Shown here: in pieces, positions 57,077-64,000 of the stretch
Position numbering within the stretch: the first letter of the stretch is position 1
Layout: each line of letters opens with the position of its first letter
From: Brachybacterium faecium DSM 4810
GTDB lineage: Bacteria > Actinomycetota > Actinomycetes > Actinomycetales > Dermabacteraceae
DNA length: 64,000 bases
NCBI GenBank assembly: GCA_000023405.1
Contig: CP001643.1
Coordinates: forward strand, 1,674,001 to 1,738,000
Direction of reading: 5' to 3'
Position numbers and translations under genes: made by a program
Notes under the pieces: generated by a model
The model's database searches: none
What the model was told of the DNA's origin: nothing
What the model saw: only the letters and a program-made list of their open reading frames with translations

Positions 57077-57838
57077 ATGAGCACTCCCGGTGACAACGGC
57101 TCCTGGCAGCCCCAGGGCAACGACGACGCACAGGGCGCCGCGGCGCAGCCCTCGCAGGATCCGTGGGCGCAGCCGCCCGCCGAGCAGCCCGGCGCGGCGC
57201 AGGGCCCGTACGGCCAGCCGGCCCCCGGCGCACAGCCCTACGGCCAGCAGGATCCCTACGGCCCGCAGGACCCGTCCGGCCCGCAGAGCCCGTATGGCCA
57301 GCAGAGCCCGTACGGCGCGCCGAGCCCCTACGGCCAGCAGAGCCCCTACGGCCAGGACCCCTTCGCGCAGCCCTCGGCCGGCTCCGCCTCGGACCCCTAC
57401 GGACAGCAGCCCGCCCCCGGGCAGGATCCGTTCGCGCAGCCGTCGGCCGGGTCCGCCTCCGATCCCTACGCCCAGGGGCAGCAGAGCTGGTCCGCAGCAC
57501 CGGGCTCCGGCCCCTCGGCCTCCGACCCCAATGGCCAGACCGGCGGCGCCGGCGCGCCCGGCCAGGGAGGCTTCCCGCAGGGCACCGCGCCCCAGGGCAG
57601 CGCACCCCAGGGCGAGGCGCAGAGCCGCCTCGTGGTGGGGCTGCTGGGCATCTTCCTCGGCGGCTTCGGCGTGCACCGCTTCCTGCTCGGCTACACCACC
57701 ATCGGCATCCTCCAGATCGTCGTCACCGTCTTCACCTGCGGGATCGGCGCGTGGTGGGGAGTGATCGAGGGGATCATGGTGCTGGCCAAGGCGCCGGCCT
57801 TCGAACGCGACGCCCACGGCCGCCCGCTCACCGACTGA
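57077..57838 (+). CDS. TM2 domain protein with Q/P/Y-rich repeat region
   Basis: A 253-residue protein. Residues 1-175 are disordered and rich in G, Q, P, Y and S, with recurring PYGQQ units and a longer repeat, DPFAQPSAGSASDPY, present twice. The C-terminal 75 residues are a TM2 domain: KSRLVVGLLG-like QSRLVVGLLGIFLGGFGVHRF, then LGYTTIGILQIVVT and GAWWGVIEGIMV, giving two helices. TM2 proteins are common but of unknown function in bacteria. It follows der by 78 bp. Confidence 0.88.
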   Translation: MSTPGDNGSWQPQGNDDAQGAAAQPSQDPWAQPPAEQPGAAQGPYGQPAPGAQPYGQQDPYGPQDPSGPQSPYGQQSPYGAPSPYGQQSPYGQDPFAQPSAGSASDPYGQQPAPGQDPFAQPSAGSASDPYAQGQQSWSAAPGSGPSASDPNGQTGGAGAPGQGGFPQGTAPQGSAPQGEAQSRLVVGLLGIFLGGFGVHRFLLGYTTIGILQIVVTVFTCGIGAWWGVIEGIMVLAKAPAFERDAHGRPLTD

Positions 57839-57869
57839 CCCGGCCCCGCCCCTGACCACGAGGACACCG

Positions 57870-58157
57870 ATGAACCACGCCCCGCTGAGCTCCGCTGCGG
57901 ACCGAGCGTCTCTCCAGAACAGCGCGATCGCCTTGATCGTGCTCGGCTTCCTGTGCGGAGGCACGCTGCCAGGGATCTTCGGGATCATCGCCCTGGTGCA
58001 GCTGGACTCCGATCCGCACTCCGCGCGGAAGATGACCAAGGTCGGCTGGATCCTCTTCTGGGTCGTGCTCGCCCTGATCGTGCTGTTCGTGGTCATCTAC
58101 ATCGTGTTCTTCGTGGTGATCTTCGGCATCGCCACGCTGCCGCTGCTGACCAGCTGA
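57870..58157 (+). CDS. Small membrane protein, DUF4190/CD225-like
   Basis: A 95-residue protein with two helices (about residues 18-43 and 58-88) joined by the loop VQLDSDPHSARKMTKVGW. The pattern (a helix ending in GIIALVQ, then a charged loop with a basic residue pair, then a second helix) is typical of DUF4190 or CD225-type small membrane proteins. It starts at an ATG 31 nt after the TM2 gene and is probably co-transcribed with it. Function is unknown. Confidence 0.7.
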   Translation: MNHAPLSSAADRASLQNSAIALIVLGFLCGGTLPGIFGIIALVQLDSDPHSARKMTKVGWILFWVVLALIVLFVVIYIVFFVVIFGIATLPLLTS

Positions 58158-58184
58158 ACCCTCGACCCCCTCGGAGAGATCACC

Positions 58185-58661
58185 ATCGCCACCCCTGACT
58201 TCGTGCTCTCCCTGCGCGAACACATCGGGCACGAGCTGCTGTGGATGCCCGGCGTGACCGCCATGGTGCTGGACCGCGACCGCACCCGGATGCTCGCGGT
58301 GCGCCGCGCGGACGACGGCGCCTGGACCCCGGTCACGGGGATCATCGACCCGGGGGAGGAGCCCGCCATCGCCGCGGTGCGGGAGGTCGCCGAGGAGGCC
58401 GGGATCCGCTGCCGGGCGCAGCGGCTGCTCGACGTGCGCACGCTCCCACCGATCACCTACGACAACGGCGACCGCGCGCAGTACCTCGATCTCTGCTTCC
58501 TCTGCGAGGCCGACGGCAGCGAGGAGCCGTTCCCGGCCGACGGGGAGAACACCGCGGCACGCTGGTTCCCGCTCGATGATCCGCCGCCGATGAACACCCG
58601 CTTCACCGAGCAGCTCGCGCTGGCCCGGGCGCCCGGCACCGAGACGCAGTTCCGCCGATGA
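58185..58661 (+). CDS. Nudix hydrolase, apparent ATC start
   Basis: A 158-residue Nudix protein. The Nudix box is GIIDPGEEPAIAAVREVAEEAGI, complete (GX5EX7REUXEEXGU). The conserved N-terminal segment TPDFVLSLREHIGHELLWMPG begins upstream of the first canonical start (GTG at 58203). In frame there is an ATC at 58185 with GGAG 8 nt upstream, and a TGA at 58155 limits the extension, so an ATC start is the best reading. Starting at the GTG would remove part of the conserved segment. It overlaps the next gene by ATGA. The substrate is unknown. Confidence 0.75.
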   Translation: MATPDFVLSLREHIGHELLWMPGVTAMVLDRDRTRMLAVRRADDGAWTPVTGIIDPGEEPAIAAVREVAEEAGIRCRAQRLLDVRTLPPITYDNGDRAQYLDLCFLCEADGSEEPFPADGENTAARWFPLDDPPPMNTRFTEQLALARAPGTETQFRR

Positions 58662-59275
58662 GACCCGCTGCGCCGCTGCCCGGCACCCGGGTGCGCATCG
58701 CCCTCACCGACCGCTCCGGGGACGATGCCGTGGTGCGGGTGATCGCCGCACCCCGCCGCGACATGGCCGTCCACGGCTGCCTGAGCGAGGCCCTCGCCCC
58801 GTTCGCCGACGCGCTCCTCATCGACGTCACCGCCGGCGGCCGCACCGTGATCCCGGGGGCATGGGTCGAACCGGAGGTGCTCGACCGCGGCACACCGCTC
58901 GCCCCCGTCCCGGTGACCGCCGCGGATCTCCGCCCGCCGGCGGTGATCGCCGGCACCCCCGAGCACGCCGCCCTGTGCTGGGGCGAGACCGTGTGGCCGC
59001 TCGACCTCGGCGGCGTGGTGTCCATCCCCACCAGCGCACGGGCCGACCCGCACCCCCTGTCGCGGTTGCGCCGCCTCGCCCTGGTGGCCTCCGGCCGGCG
59101 CGCCGAGATCGCGCTGACGCTGTGGCAGGCACCGGACTTCGAGATCCCCTGGCACGACGTGCGGCTGCTGCCGCGCGCCGCCTCCTGGTTCCAGCTCGCC
59201 CAGGTGCCGCCCGGCATGCGCTACGCCGACGCCGAGGCGGCGCAGGGGGTCGGCCGGGCACGGCCCCGCCGCTGA
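58658..59275 (+). CDS. Hypothetical protein
   Basis: A 205-residue soluble-looking protein that I do not recognise. Its ATG overlaps the Nudix stop, so it is co-translated. It has alternating hydrophobic and polar residues suggesting beta-strands (VRIALTDRSGDDAVVRVIA, ALLIDVTAGGRTV) and several conserved-looking tryptophans (for example CWGETVWPLDLGGVV and FEIPWHDVRLLPRAASWF). The end is basic. It may act with the Nudix enzyme (inference from coupling only). Confidence 0.6.
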   Translation: MRPAAPLPGTRVRIALTDRSGDDAVVRVIAAPRRDMAVHGCLSEALAPFADALLIDVTAGGRTVIPGAWVEPEVLDRGTPLAPVPVTAADLRPPAVIAGTPEHAALCWGETVWPLDLGGVVSIPTSARADPHPLSRLRRLALVASGRRAEIALTLWQAPDFEIPWHDVRLLPRAASWFQLAQVPPGMRYADAEAAQGVGRARPRR

Positions 59276-59418
59276 GCCGAGCCGCACCGCCGCGCGACCC
59301 CGCCTGCCCGCGCACGCCTGCCCGACCGATCGTCCGGGCCACGCCGAGCCCAATGCGGGTGTCGCGCATCACAGAGCGCTAAGGTCGGTCTCCCGTGATT
59401 CTCGACGAGGAGGTCAGC

Positions 59419-60816
59419 GTGCCCCCACCTACGCACGTCCCGCGGCCCCCGGACCGGCGCACCTTCCTGCGCTTCACCGCCGGCGCCGCCGCCGTGATCC
59501 CGCTCAGCGCCCTCGCCGGCTGCACCTCCGGCGGCTCCCGCGACCCGGGCACGATCCGGATCGCGTTCCAGCAGTTCGGCTCCGGCACGATCAAACAGGA
59601 GTGGATCAGCGCCGCGGCACAGGAGTTCTCCCAGGACCACCCCGAGCTCACCGTCGAGCTCGTGCCGATCGTCGCCTCCGAGAACGACTACTTCACGAAG
59701 AACGAGCTGCTCATGAGCTCGCCCCGCACCAGCCCGGACCTCGTGTACGAGGACTCCTTCATCCTCCTGTCGGACATGGGCGCCGGATACCTCCAGCCGA
59801 TCACCGACCTGGTCGAGGGCTTCGAGCACTGGGACGACATCGCCGACGCCTCGAAGGAGGCCGTCACCGGTGAGGACGGGGAGGTGTACGGCATCCCGAT
59901 CACCACCGACACCCGTGCCGTCTGGTTCCAGCGCGAGGTGTTCGCCGAGGCCGGCCTGCCCGAGGACTGGCAGCCCGGCAGCTGGGAGGACATCCTCGAC
60001 GCCGCACGGGCGATCCGGGACTCCGACAGCGAGGCGATCCCGTTCTTCATGTTCGCCGGCACCCCGCAGGGCGAGAAGGCCTCGATGCAGGGCTTCGAGA
60101 TGCTGCTGTACGGCACCGGTGACGGGACCGGGCTCTACGACCGCGACGCGGAGAAGTGGATCCTGGGCAGCCAGGGCTTCATCGACGCGCTCGACTTCCT
60201 CAAGACGCTGTTCGACGAGGACCTCACCGCCTCCCTCGGCCAGCACCTGGACCCGAACATCTCCGAGACGATCTACACCTCGATGCTGCCGGAGGCGAAG
60301 CTCGGCATGCTCGTCGACGGCTCCTGGATCTCCCAGAACTGGACCGACTCCGCCGCCCGCCCCTGGCCGGAGTGGCCGGAGGTGGTGGGGCTCGCGGACA
60401 TGCCCACGCAGGACGGCGGAGGCAGCGGAACGGTCACCCTGGCCGGCGGCTGGGGACTGTCCATCCCCACGCACGTCAGCGACCGCGAGGTGGCCTTCCG
60501 CTTCCTCGAGAAGCTCGTCTCCACCGAGACCCTGGTGAAGTACGCGATCGCCGACAACCACATCACCGTGCGCGCCGACGTCGCCGAGAGCGAGGAATAC
60601 CTCTCCTACTCGCCCGCGGTGGAGTACTTCACGGACCTGCTGGAGACCGCGTACTACCGGCCGGCGCTGCCCGCCTACCCGGAGGTCTCCTCCGCCGTCC
60701 AGGAGGCGATGGAGGCCGTCATGACCGGCAGCACCCCCGAGGATGCCGCTGCGGCCTACGACGCGACCGTCACTGACATCGTCGGCCCCGAGAACGTGCA
60801 GGAGGCCACCTCATGA
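59419..60816 (+). CDS. Extracellular solute-binding lipoprotein (family 1, sugar type)
   Basis: A 465-residue ABC-importer receptor. The N-terminus carries a twin-arginine-like DRRTFLRF, a hydrophobic segment and the lipobox LAGC near residues 33-36. The mature domain matches family 1 sugar-binding proteins: YGIPITTDTRAVWFQREVFAEAGL, EMLLYG, LGMLVDGSW and a late CGWG-like GGWGLSIP. I chose the GTG at 59419, which follows GAGGAGG with 5-nt spacing; an upstream GTG at 59395 lies near the transcription start expected from TAAGGT (59380-59385). It leads the operon with two permeases. The sugar is not predictable. Confidence 0.92.
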   Translation: MPPPTHVPRPPDRRTFLRFTAGAAAVIPLSALAGCTSGGSRDPGTIRIAFQQFGSGTIKQEWISAAAQEFSQDHPELTVELVPIVASENDYFTKNELLMSSPRTSPDLVYEDSFILLSDMGAGYLQPITDLVEGFEHWDDIADASKEAVTGEDGEVYGIPITTDTRAVWFQREVFAEAGLPEDWQPGSWEDILDAARAIRDSDSEAIPFFMFAGTPQGEKASMQGFEMLLYGTGDGTGLYDRDAEKWILGSQGFIDALDFLKTLFDEDLTASLGQHLDPNISETIYTSMLPEAKLGMLVDGSWISQNWTDSAARPWPEWPEVVGLADMPTQDGGGSGTVTLAGGWGLSIPTHVSDREVAFRFLEKLVSTETLVKYAIADNHITVRADVAESEEYLSYSPAVEYFTDLLETAYYRPALPAYPEVSSAVQEAMEAVMTGSTPEDAAAAYDATVTDIVGPENVQEATS

Positions 60817-61757
60817 CCACCGACGCCCCCACCACCGCGCGACCCGCCGCGCCGCCTCCCGGGGCCTCCCGCCCCTCGCGGCTCGGGGACCGGCTCACCC
60901 CGATCCGGGCGCTGCCGATGCTGCCGGCCGGCCTGCTCCTGGTCGGCTTCATGCTCGGCCCGATCCTCTACTCCCTCTACCTCGCCTTCACCGACAGCGC
61001 GATCCGCGGCGCGGGCGCCTCCGACACCAGCTTCGTGGGCCTGTCGAACTTCACCGACGCCTTCACCGACGCCGACTTCTGGAACTCGGTGATCCTCACC
61101 CTCATCTTCACGATCGTCTCCGCGGTGATCGGCCAGAACGTGATGGGGATGCTGCTGGCCCTGCTCATGGAGCGCGCCCAGCGCGTGCTCTCCTTCGCGG
61201 TGACCTCGCTCGTGATCGCGGCGTGGATCCTGCCGGAGGTGGTGGCCGGCTACCTGCTGTACACCTTCTTCGCCGACGAGGGGAGCTTGAACACCATCCT
61301 GTCCTCGATCGGCCTGCCCACGCAGAACCTGCTGTTCAGCGCCCCGATCCTGGCGGTGTCCTTCGCCAACATCTGGCGCGGCACGGCGTTCTCGATGCTC
61401 GTGTACTCCGCGGCGCTCAGCTCCGTGCCCGCGGACGTCTACGAATCGGCGGCGCTGGACGGCGCCGGCCCGGTGCGCCGCTTCCGGTCGATCACGCTGC
61501 CGCTGCTGCGCCCCGCGATCGCCACCAACCTGATGCTCACCACGCTGCAGACCCTGTCGGTCTTCGGCCTGATCTTCATCATGACCGGCGGCGGGCCCGC
61601 CCGGCAGAGCCAGACCCTGCCCCTGTACATGTACGAGCAGGCCTTCTCCTACGGCCAGCTCGGCTACGGCACGGCCGTGGCGCTGCTGCTGCTCCTGATC
61701 GGGGCCGCGGCCTCGCTGGTGTACCTGCGCCTGCTGCCGGAGGAGGAGAAGCGATGA
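60813..61757 (+). CDS. Carbohydrate ABC transporter permease (MalF/UgpA type)
   Basis: A 314-residue inner-membrane permease with six helices after a P/A-rich N-terminus. The EAA loop that contacts the ATPase is YESAALDGAGPVRRFRSITLPLLRP at about residues 210-235, and typical segments FVGLSNFTDAFTD and FANIWRGTAFSMLVY are present. The ATG overlaps the receptor stop. It pairs with the next permease to form the channel. Confidence 0.94.
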   Translation: MTTDAPTTARPAAPPPGASRPSRLGDRLTPIRALPMLPAGLLLVGFMLGPILYSLYLAFTDSAIRGAGASDTSFVGLSNFTDAFTDADFWNSVILTLIFTIVSAVIGQNVMGMLLALLMERAQRVLSFAVTSLVIAAWILPEVVAGYLLYTFFADEGSLNTILSSIGLPTQNLLFSAPILAVSFANIWRGTAFSMLVYSAALSSVPADVYESAALDGAGPVRRFRSITLPLLRPAIATNLMLTTLQTLSVFGLIFIMTGGGPARQSQTLPLYMYEQAFSYGQLGYGTAVALLLLLIGAAASLVYLRLLPEEEKR

Positions 61758-62620
61758 CCACGACGACCCGGACCCTCCCGACCACCTCCTCCACGGGCGG
61801 CCGAGCCCGCGGCACGGCGGTCGCCAGCACCGTGGCGATGCTCGTGATCGGGCTGGCCTTCCTGGTGCCGCTGCTGTGGGTGGTGCTGGCCTCCTTCGAC
61901 ACCGAGGCCTCCCTGTCGGTGGCGTGGCCCTCGAACTGGAGCTTCGGCAACTTCCAGGCGATCTGGAACGCGGAGACCACGTTCCGCCCGCTCGCGAACT
62001 CGCTCATCCTGTGCGGCGGGGCGACGATCGTGACGATGGTGACGGCGGTGCTGTGCGCGTACCCGATGTCCCGCTTCCGGTTCCGAGCCAAGCGGCCGCT
62101 GCTGCTGACGATCATCTTCTCCACCGGGCTGCCGATCACCGCGATCATGATCCCGGTCTACTCGCTGTTCGTGCAGGTGAACCTCATCGATTCGATGTTC
62201 GGGGCGATCCTGTTCCTCGGCGCGAGCTCCCTGCCGTACGCGATCTTCCTCACCAAGGGGTTCATGGACGGGGTCCCCGTGGACATCGAGGAGTCCGCGT
62301 GGACCGAGGGCGCGGGGGTGCTGCGGGCCCTGTGGTCGGTGGTGCTGCCGCTGATGCGCTCGGGCCTCGCCGTCGCGACGATCTTCACCTTCGTCACGAT
62401 GTGGGGGAACTTCTTCGTCCCCTTCATGCTGCTGCTCAGCCCGGAGAACCTGCCGGCCGCGGTGACGCTGTACACCTTCTCCTCCCAGTACGGGCAGGTC
62501 GCCTACGGCCAGCTGGCCGCGTTCTCGATCTTCTACTCGCTGCCGGTCGTGGCGCTGTACCTGTTCCTGGGCCGCACCCTGGGCCAGGGCTTCGCCGCCG
62601 CGGGCGGTGTGAAGGGGTGA
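61754..62620 (+). CDS. Carbohydrate ABC transporter permease (MalG/UgpE type)
   Basis: A 288-residue permease with six helices. The EAA loop is EESAWTEGAGVLRALWSVVLPLM at about residues 180-202, and AYPMSRFRFRAKR is typical of MalG-type subunits. The ATG overlaps the previous stop. No ATPase gene follows, so the importer probably uses a shared ATPase encoded elsewhere (MsiK-type, as in many actinobacteria; inference). Confidence 0.94.
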   Translation: MTTTTRTLPTTSSTGGRARGTAVASTVAMLVIGLAFLVPLLWVVLASFDTEASLSVAWPSNWSFGNFQAIWNAETTFRPLANSLILCGGATIVTMVTAVLCAYPMSRFRFRAKRPLLLTIIFSTGLPITAIMIPVYSLFVQVNLIDSMFGAILFLGASSLPYAIFLTKGFMDGVPVDIEESAWTEGAGVLRALWSVVLPLMRSGLAVATIFTFVTMWGNFFVPFMLLLSPENLPAAVTLYTFSSQYGQVAYGQLAAFSIFYSLPVVALYLFLGRTLGQGFAAAGGVKG

Positions 62621-62639
62621 GTGTCCGCGGCTCGGCGGG

Positions 62640-62689
62640 GACCGTCCGCTCGGTCGCTCACGGCCCGTGACGGGGCCGGGCGGACGGTC
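62640..62689 (+). terminator. Terminator after the ABC importer operon
   Basis: A 10-bp perfect stem GACCGTCCGC/GCGGACGGTC (62640-62649 and 62680-62689) encloses an inner TCACGG/CCGTGA inverted repeat. It ends exactly where the next promoter element begins. Confidence 0.7.
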
Positions 62690-62695
62690 TAGCGT
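62690..62695 (+). promoter_or_regulatory. Putative -10 box of the SDR gene (TAGCGT)
   Basis: TAGCGT fits TANNNT and would give a leader of about 25 nt with GAAGGAG 7 nt before the ATG. Confidence 0.45.
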
Positions 62696-62726
62696 GGCAG
62701 CAAGCGTCCCCGATGAAGGAGCCGCC

Positions 62727-63743
62727 ATGAGCGACGACCGCGAGAACACCGCTGCAGATCCCGGGGCGATCCCCGGGACGAGTTCCGGCGCGGAGCCCGC
62801 CATGCGCGGCGAGGGCGAGGAGGCCTCCTCCCGCCTCGTGCCCGCCGTGGCCCTGCGCGCCCACGAGCTGTCCACCCGGGACGGGGAGCCGTCCTTCCCC
62901 CGCCAGGACCAGCAGCCTCCCGGCCTCACCGCACCGATGCGGCCCGTGCCCGACCACGGAGAGCACAGCTACATCGGGCACGGCCGGCTGCACGGCCTGT
63001 CCACGCTCATCACGGGCGGCGACTCCGGCATCGGCCGCGCCGTGGCGATCGCCTTCGCCCGGGAGGGCGCCGATGTCGCGCTCTCCTACCTCCCCGAGGA
63101 GCAGGAGGACGCCGAGGAGACCGGCCGCTGGATCGAGCAGGCCGGGCGCCGTGCGCTGCTGCTGCCCGGCGACATCCGCGAGGAGCGGTGGGCCCGGTCG
63201 CTGGTGACCCGCACCCGCGAGGAGTTCGGCCGGCTCGATGTGCTGGTGAACAATGCCGCGTTCCAATGGGGCCGGGCGGAGCCGGCGGGGCTCGCCGGCA
63301 TCGACTCCGCGCGCCTGCACCGCACTCTGACGACGAACCTCGAGGCCCTGTTCTGGATCACCCAGGAGGCGGCGCAGCATCTCGGCGAGGGGGCGAGCGT
63401 CATCAACTGCTCCTCGATCCAGAGCTACGACCCGTCGGTCCCTCTCATGGACTACGCGGCCACGAAGGCGGCGATCAACAACGTCACCGTGAACCTCGCC
63501 GCGGACCTCGGGCCGCGCGGCATCCGCGTCAACGCCGTCGCGCCCGGCCCGATCTGGACCCCTCTGAACGTCGCCACCCGGGTCGCCGACGACTACGTGG
63601 AGTTCGGGGCGAACACCCCGCTGGGACGCGCCGGCCAGCCGGCCGAGGTGGCCGGCGCCTTCGTGTTCCTCGCGAGCCCCGCGGAGGCGAGCTACGTCTC
63701 CGGGACGGTGCTCGGGGTGACCGGCGGCCGGCCCGTGTTCTGA
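62727..63743 (+). CDS. Short-chain dehydrogenase/reductase, general-stress type
   Basis: A 338-residue SDR with a 100-residue variable N-terminal extension ahead of the Rossmann fold. The cofactor loop is ITGGDSGIGRAVA, with NNAAF for the conserved NNAG region and the catalytic triad S-Y-K in NCSSIQSYDPSVPLMDYAATKAA. NAVAPGPIWTPL and SYVSGTVLGVTGG complete the fold. The long form with PxxQxQPPG in the N-terminus (RQDQQPPGLTAPM) resembles the YhdF/YghA-like group found with stress genes. The ATG at 62727 has a good AAGGAG. The substrate is unknown. Confidence 0.9.
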   Translation: MSDDRENTAADPGAIPGTSSGAEPAMRGEGEEASSRLVPAVALRAHELSTRDGEPSFPRQDQQPPGLTAPMRPVPDHGEHSYIGHGRLHGLSTLITGGDSGIGRAVAIAFAREGADVALSYLPEEQEDAEETGRWIEQAGRRALLLPGDIREERWARSLVTRTREEFGRLDVLVNNAAFQWGRAEPAGLAGIDSARLHRTLTTNLEALFWITQEAAQHLGEGASVINCSSIQSYDPSVPLMDYAATKAAINNVTVNLAADLGPRGIRVNAVAPGPIWTPLNVATRVADDYVEFGANTPLGRAGQPAEVAGAFVFLASPAEASYVSGTVLGVTGGRPVF

Positions 63744-63781
63744 GCCCGGGCGCTCGACGCGGCATGCCCCGGCGCGGGCTC
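63742..63781. terminator. Hairpin between convergent SDR and purU
   Basis: A 7-bp stem GAGCCCG/CGGGCTC spans the 36-bp gap and includes bases of both stop codons. It may end both transcripts. Confidence 0.5.
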
Positions 63782-64000
63782 AGCGGAAGACGATCGTGCG
63801 CGTCCCGTCCAGCAGCACCCGCGACTGCGCGAACCACGCCACCGCCTGGCGCAGCGTGCGCATCTCGGCGTCCTGGCCGATCGCCATGAGCTCCTTCGGG
63901 GTGCGGGTGTGGTCCACGCGCAGCACCTCCTGCTCGATGATCGGGCCCTCGTCGAGATCGCTCGTGACGAAATGGGCGGTGGCACCGATCTGCTTCACCC
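63780..64000 (-). CDS. purU: Formyltetrahydrofolate deformylase, C-terminal part (5' end outside window)
   Basis: The last 73 codons of a minus-strand gene that runs off the window end. The segment KQIGATAHFVTSDLDEGPII carries the conserved H and D of formyltransferase-fold enzymes, followed by RTPKELMAIGQDAEMRTLRQAV, as in PurU, which releases formate from 10-formyltetrahydrofolate. The N-terminal ACT and most of the catalytic domain are beyond base 64000. The family call is firm from this fragment. Confidence 0.88.
   Translation of the reverse strand, partial: VKQIGATAHFVTSDLDEGPIIEQEVLRVDHTRTPKELMAIGQDAEMRTLRQAVAWFAQSRVLLDGTRTIVFR

Noticed and set aside
53942-58096. 1384-codon open frame on the minus strand opposite tyrA, cmk-der and TM2
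   Set aside because: Antisense shadow of three well-supported genes, with no start context and no recognisable domain.

Overview
The window is a stretch of very G+C-rich bacterial chromosome. Codon third positions are almost all G or C, GTG starts are common, and many genes overlap as ATGA or GTGA. HGxxPAAW-type, Trp-operon membrane, ANTAR, OpcA, WhiA and RapZ genes, together with the order lgt-pyk-pdtaR-polA-rpsA-coaE-uvrB-uvrA-uvrC-rapZ-yvcK-whiA-gap-pgk-tpi-secG, point to an actinobacterium. A member of the Micrococcales, perhaps near Brachybacterium/Dermabacteraceae, is my inference; the genus cannot be proved from the sequence.

Layout. 1-6558: end of trpE, a Trp-associated membrane protein, two small membrane proteins, trpC-trpB-trpA and lgt. 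6941-15882: pyk, a 50-bp palindromic terminator, tRNA-Leu(CAA), a PdtaR-like ANTAR regulator, an orphan substrate-binding lipoprotein, a thioesterase, polA and rpsA. 16041-21820: a HAD phosphatase, a shikimate-pathway operon aroC-aroK-aroB-aroD ending in a type I dehydroquinase, and a TRIC-like channel. 21894-35591: coaE, then a repair-rich region with uvrB, a pyrimidine-dimer glycosylase, an intact IS481-family element, a Nudix gene, a second family-A polymerase, an MBL hydrolase, and uvrA-uvrC behind an SOS box. 35680-42551: rapZ-yvcK-whiA, the glycolytic genes gap, pgk and tpiA, a 56-bp tandem repeat array, and secG. 42638-49374 (minus strand): the pentose-phosphate set tkt, tal, zwf and an opcA-pgl fusion. 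49693-56998: ctaB, xerD, parA, rluB, tyrA and a cmk-der fusion, with scpA/scpB missing from their usual place. 57077-64000: small membrane proteins, a Nudix gene with an apparent ATC start, a carbohydrate ABC importer without its ATPase, an SDR, and the end of purU.

How the genes work together. Glycolysis (gap-pgk-tpiA, pyk) and the oxidative and non-oxidative pentose-phosphate branches supply phosphoenolpyruvate and erythrose 4-phosphate. The aro operon turns these into chorismate, which trpE/C/B/A and tyrA convert to tryptophan and tyrosine. DNA repair is a second theme: UvrA, UvrB, UvrC, a UV-lesion glycosylase, PolA and an extra exonuclease-type polymerase.

The most unusual points are the OpcA-PGL fusion, the repeat array that begins at the tpiA stop codon, the IS element whose transposase stop codon comes from the duplicated target, a leaderless upstream ORF coupled to pdtaR, the missing scpAB pair, and the ATC-start Nudix gene. 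I saw no CRISPR array, prophage or obvious new defence system.
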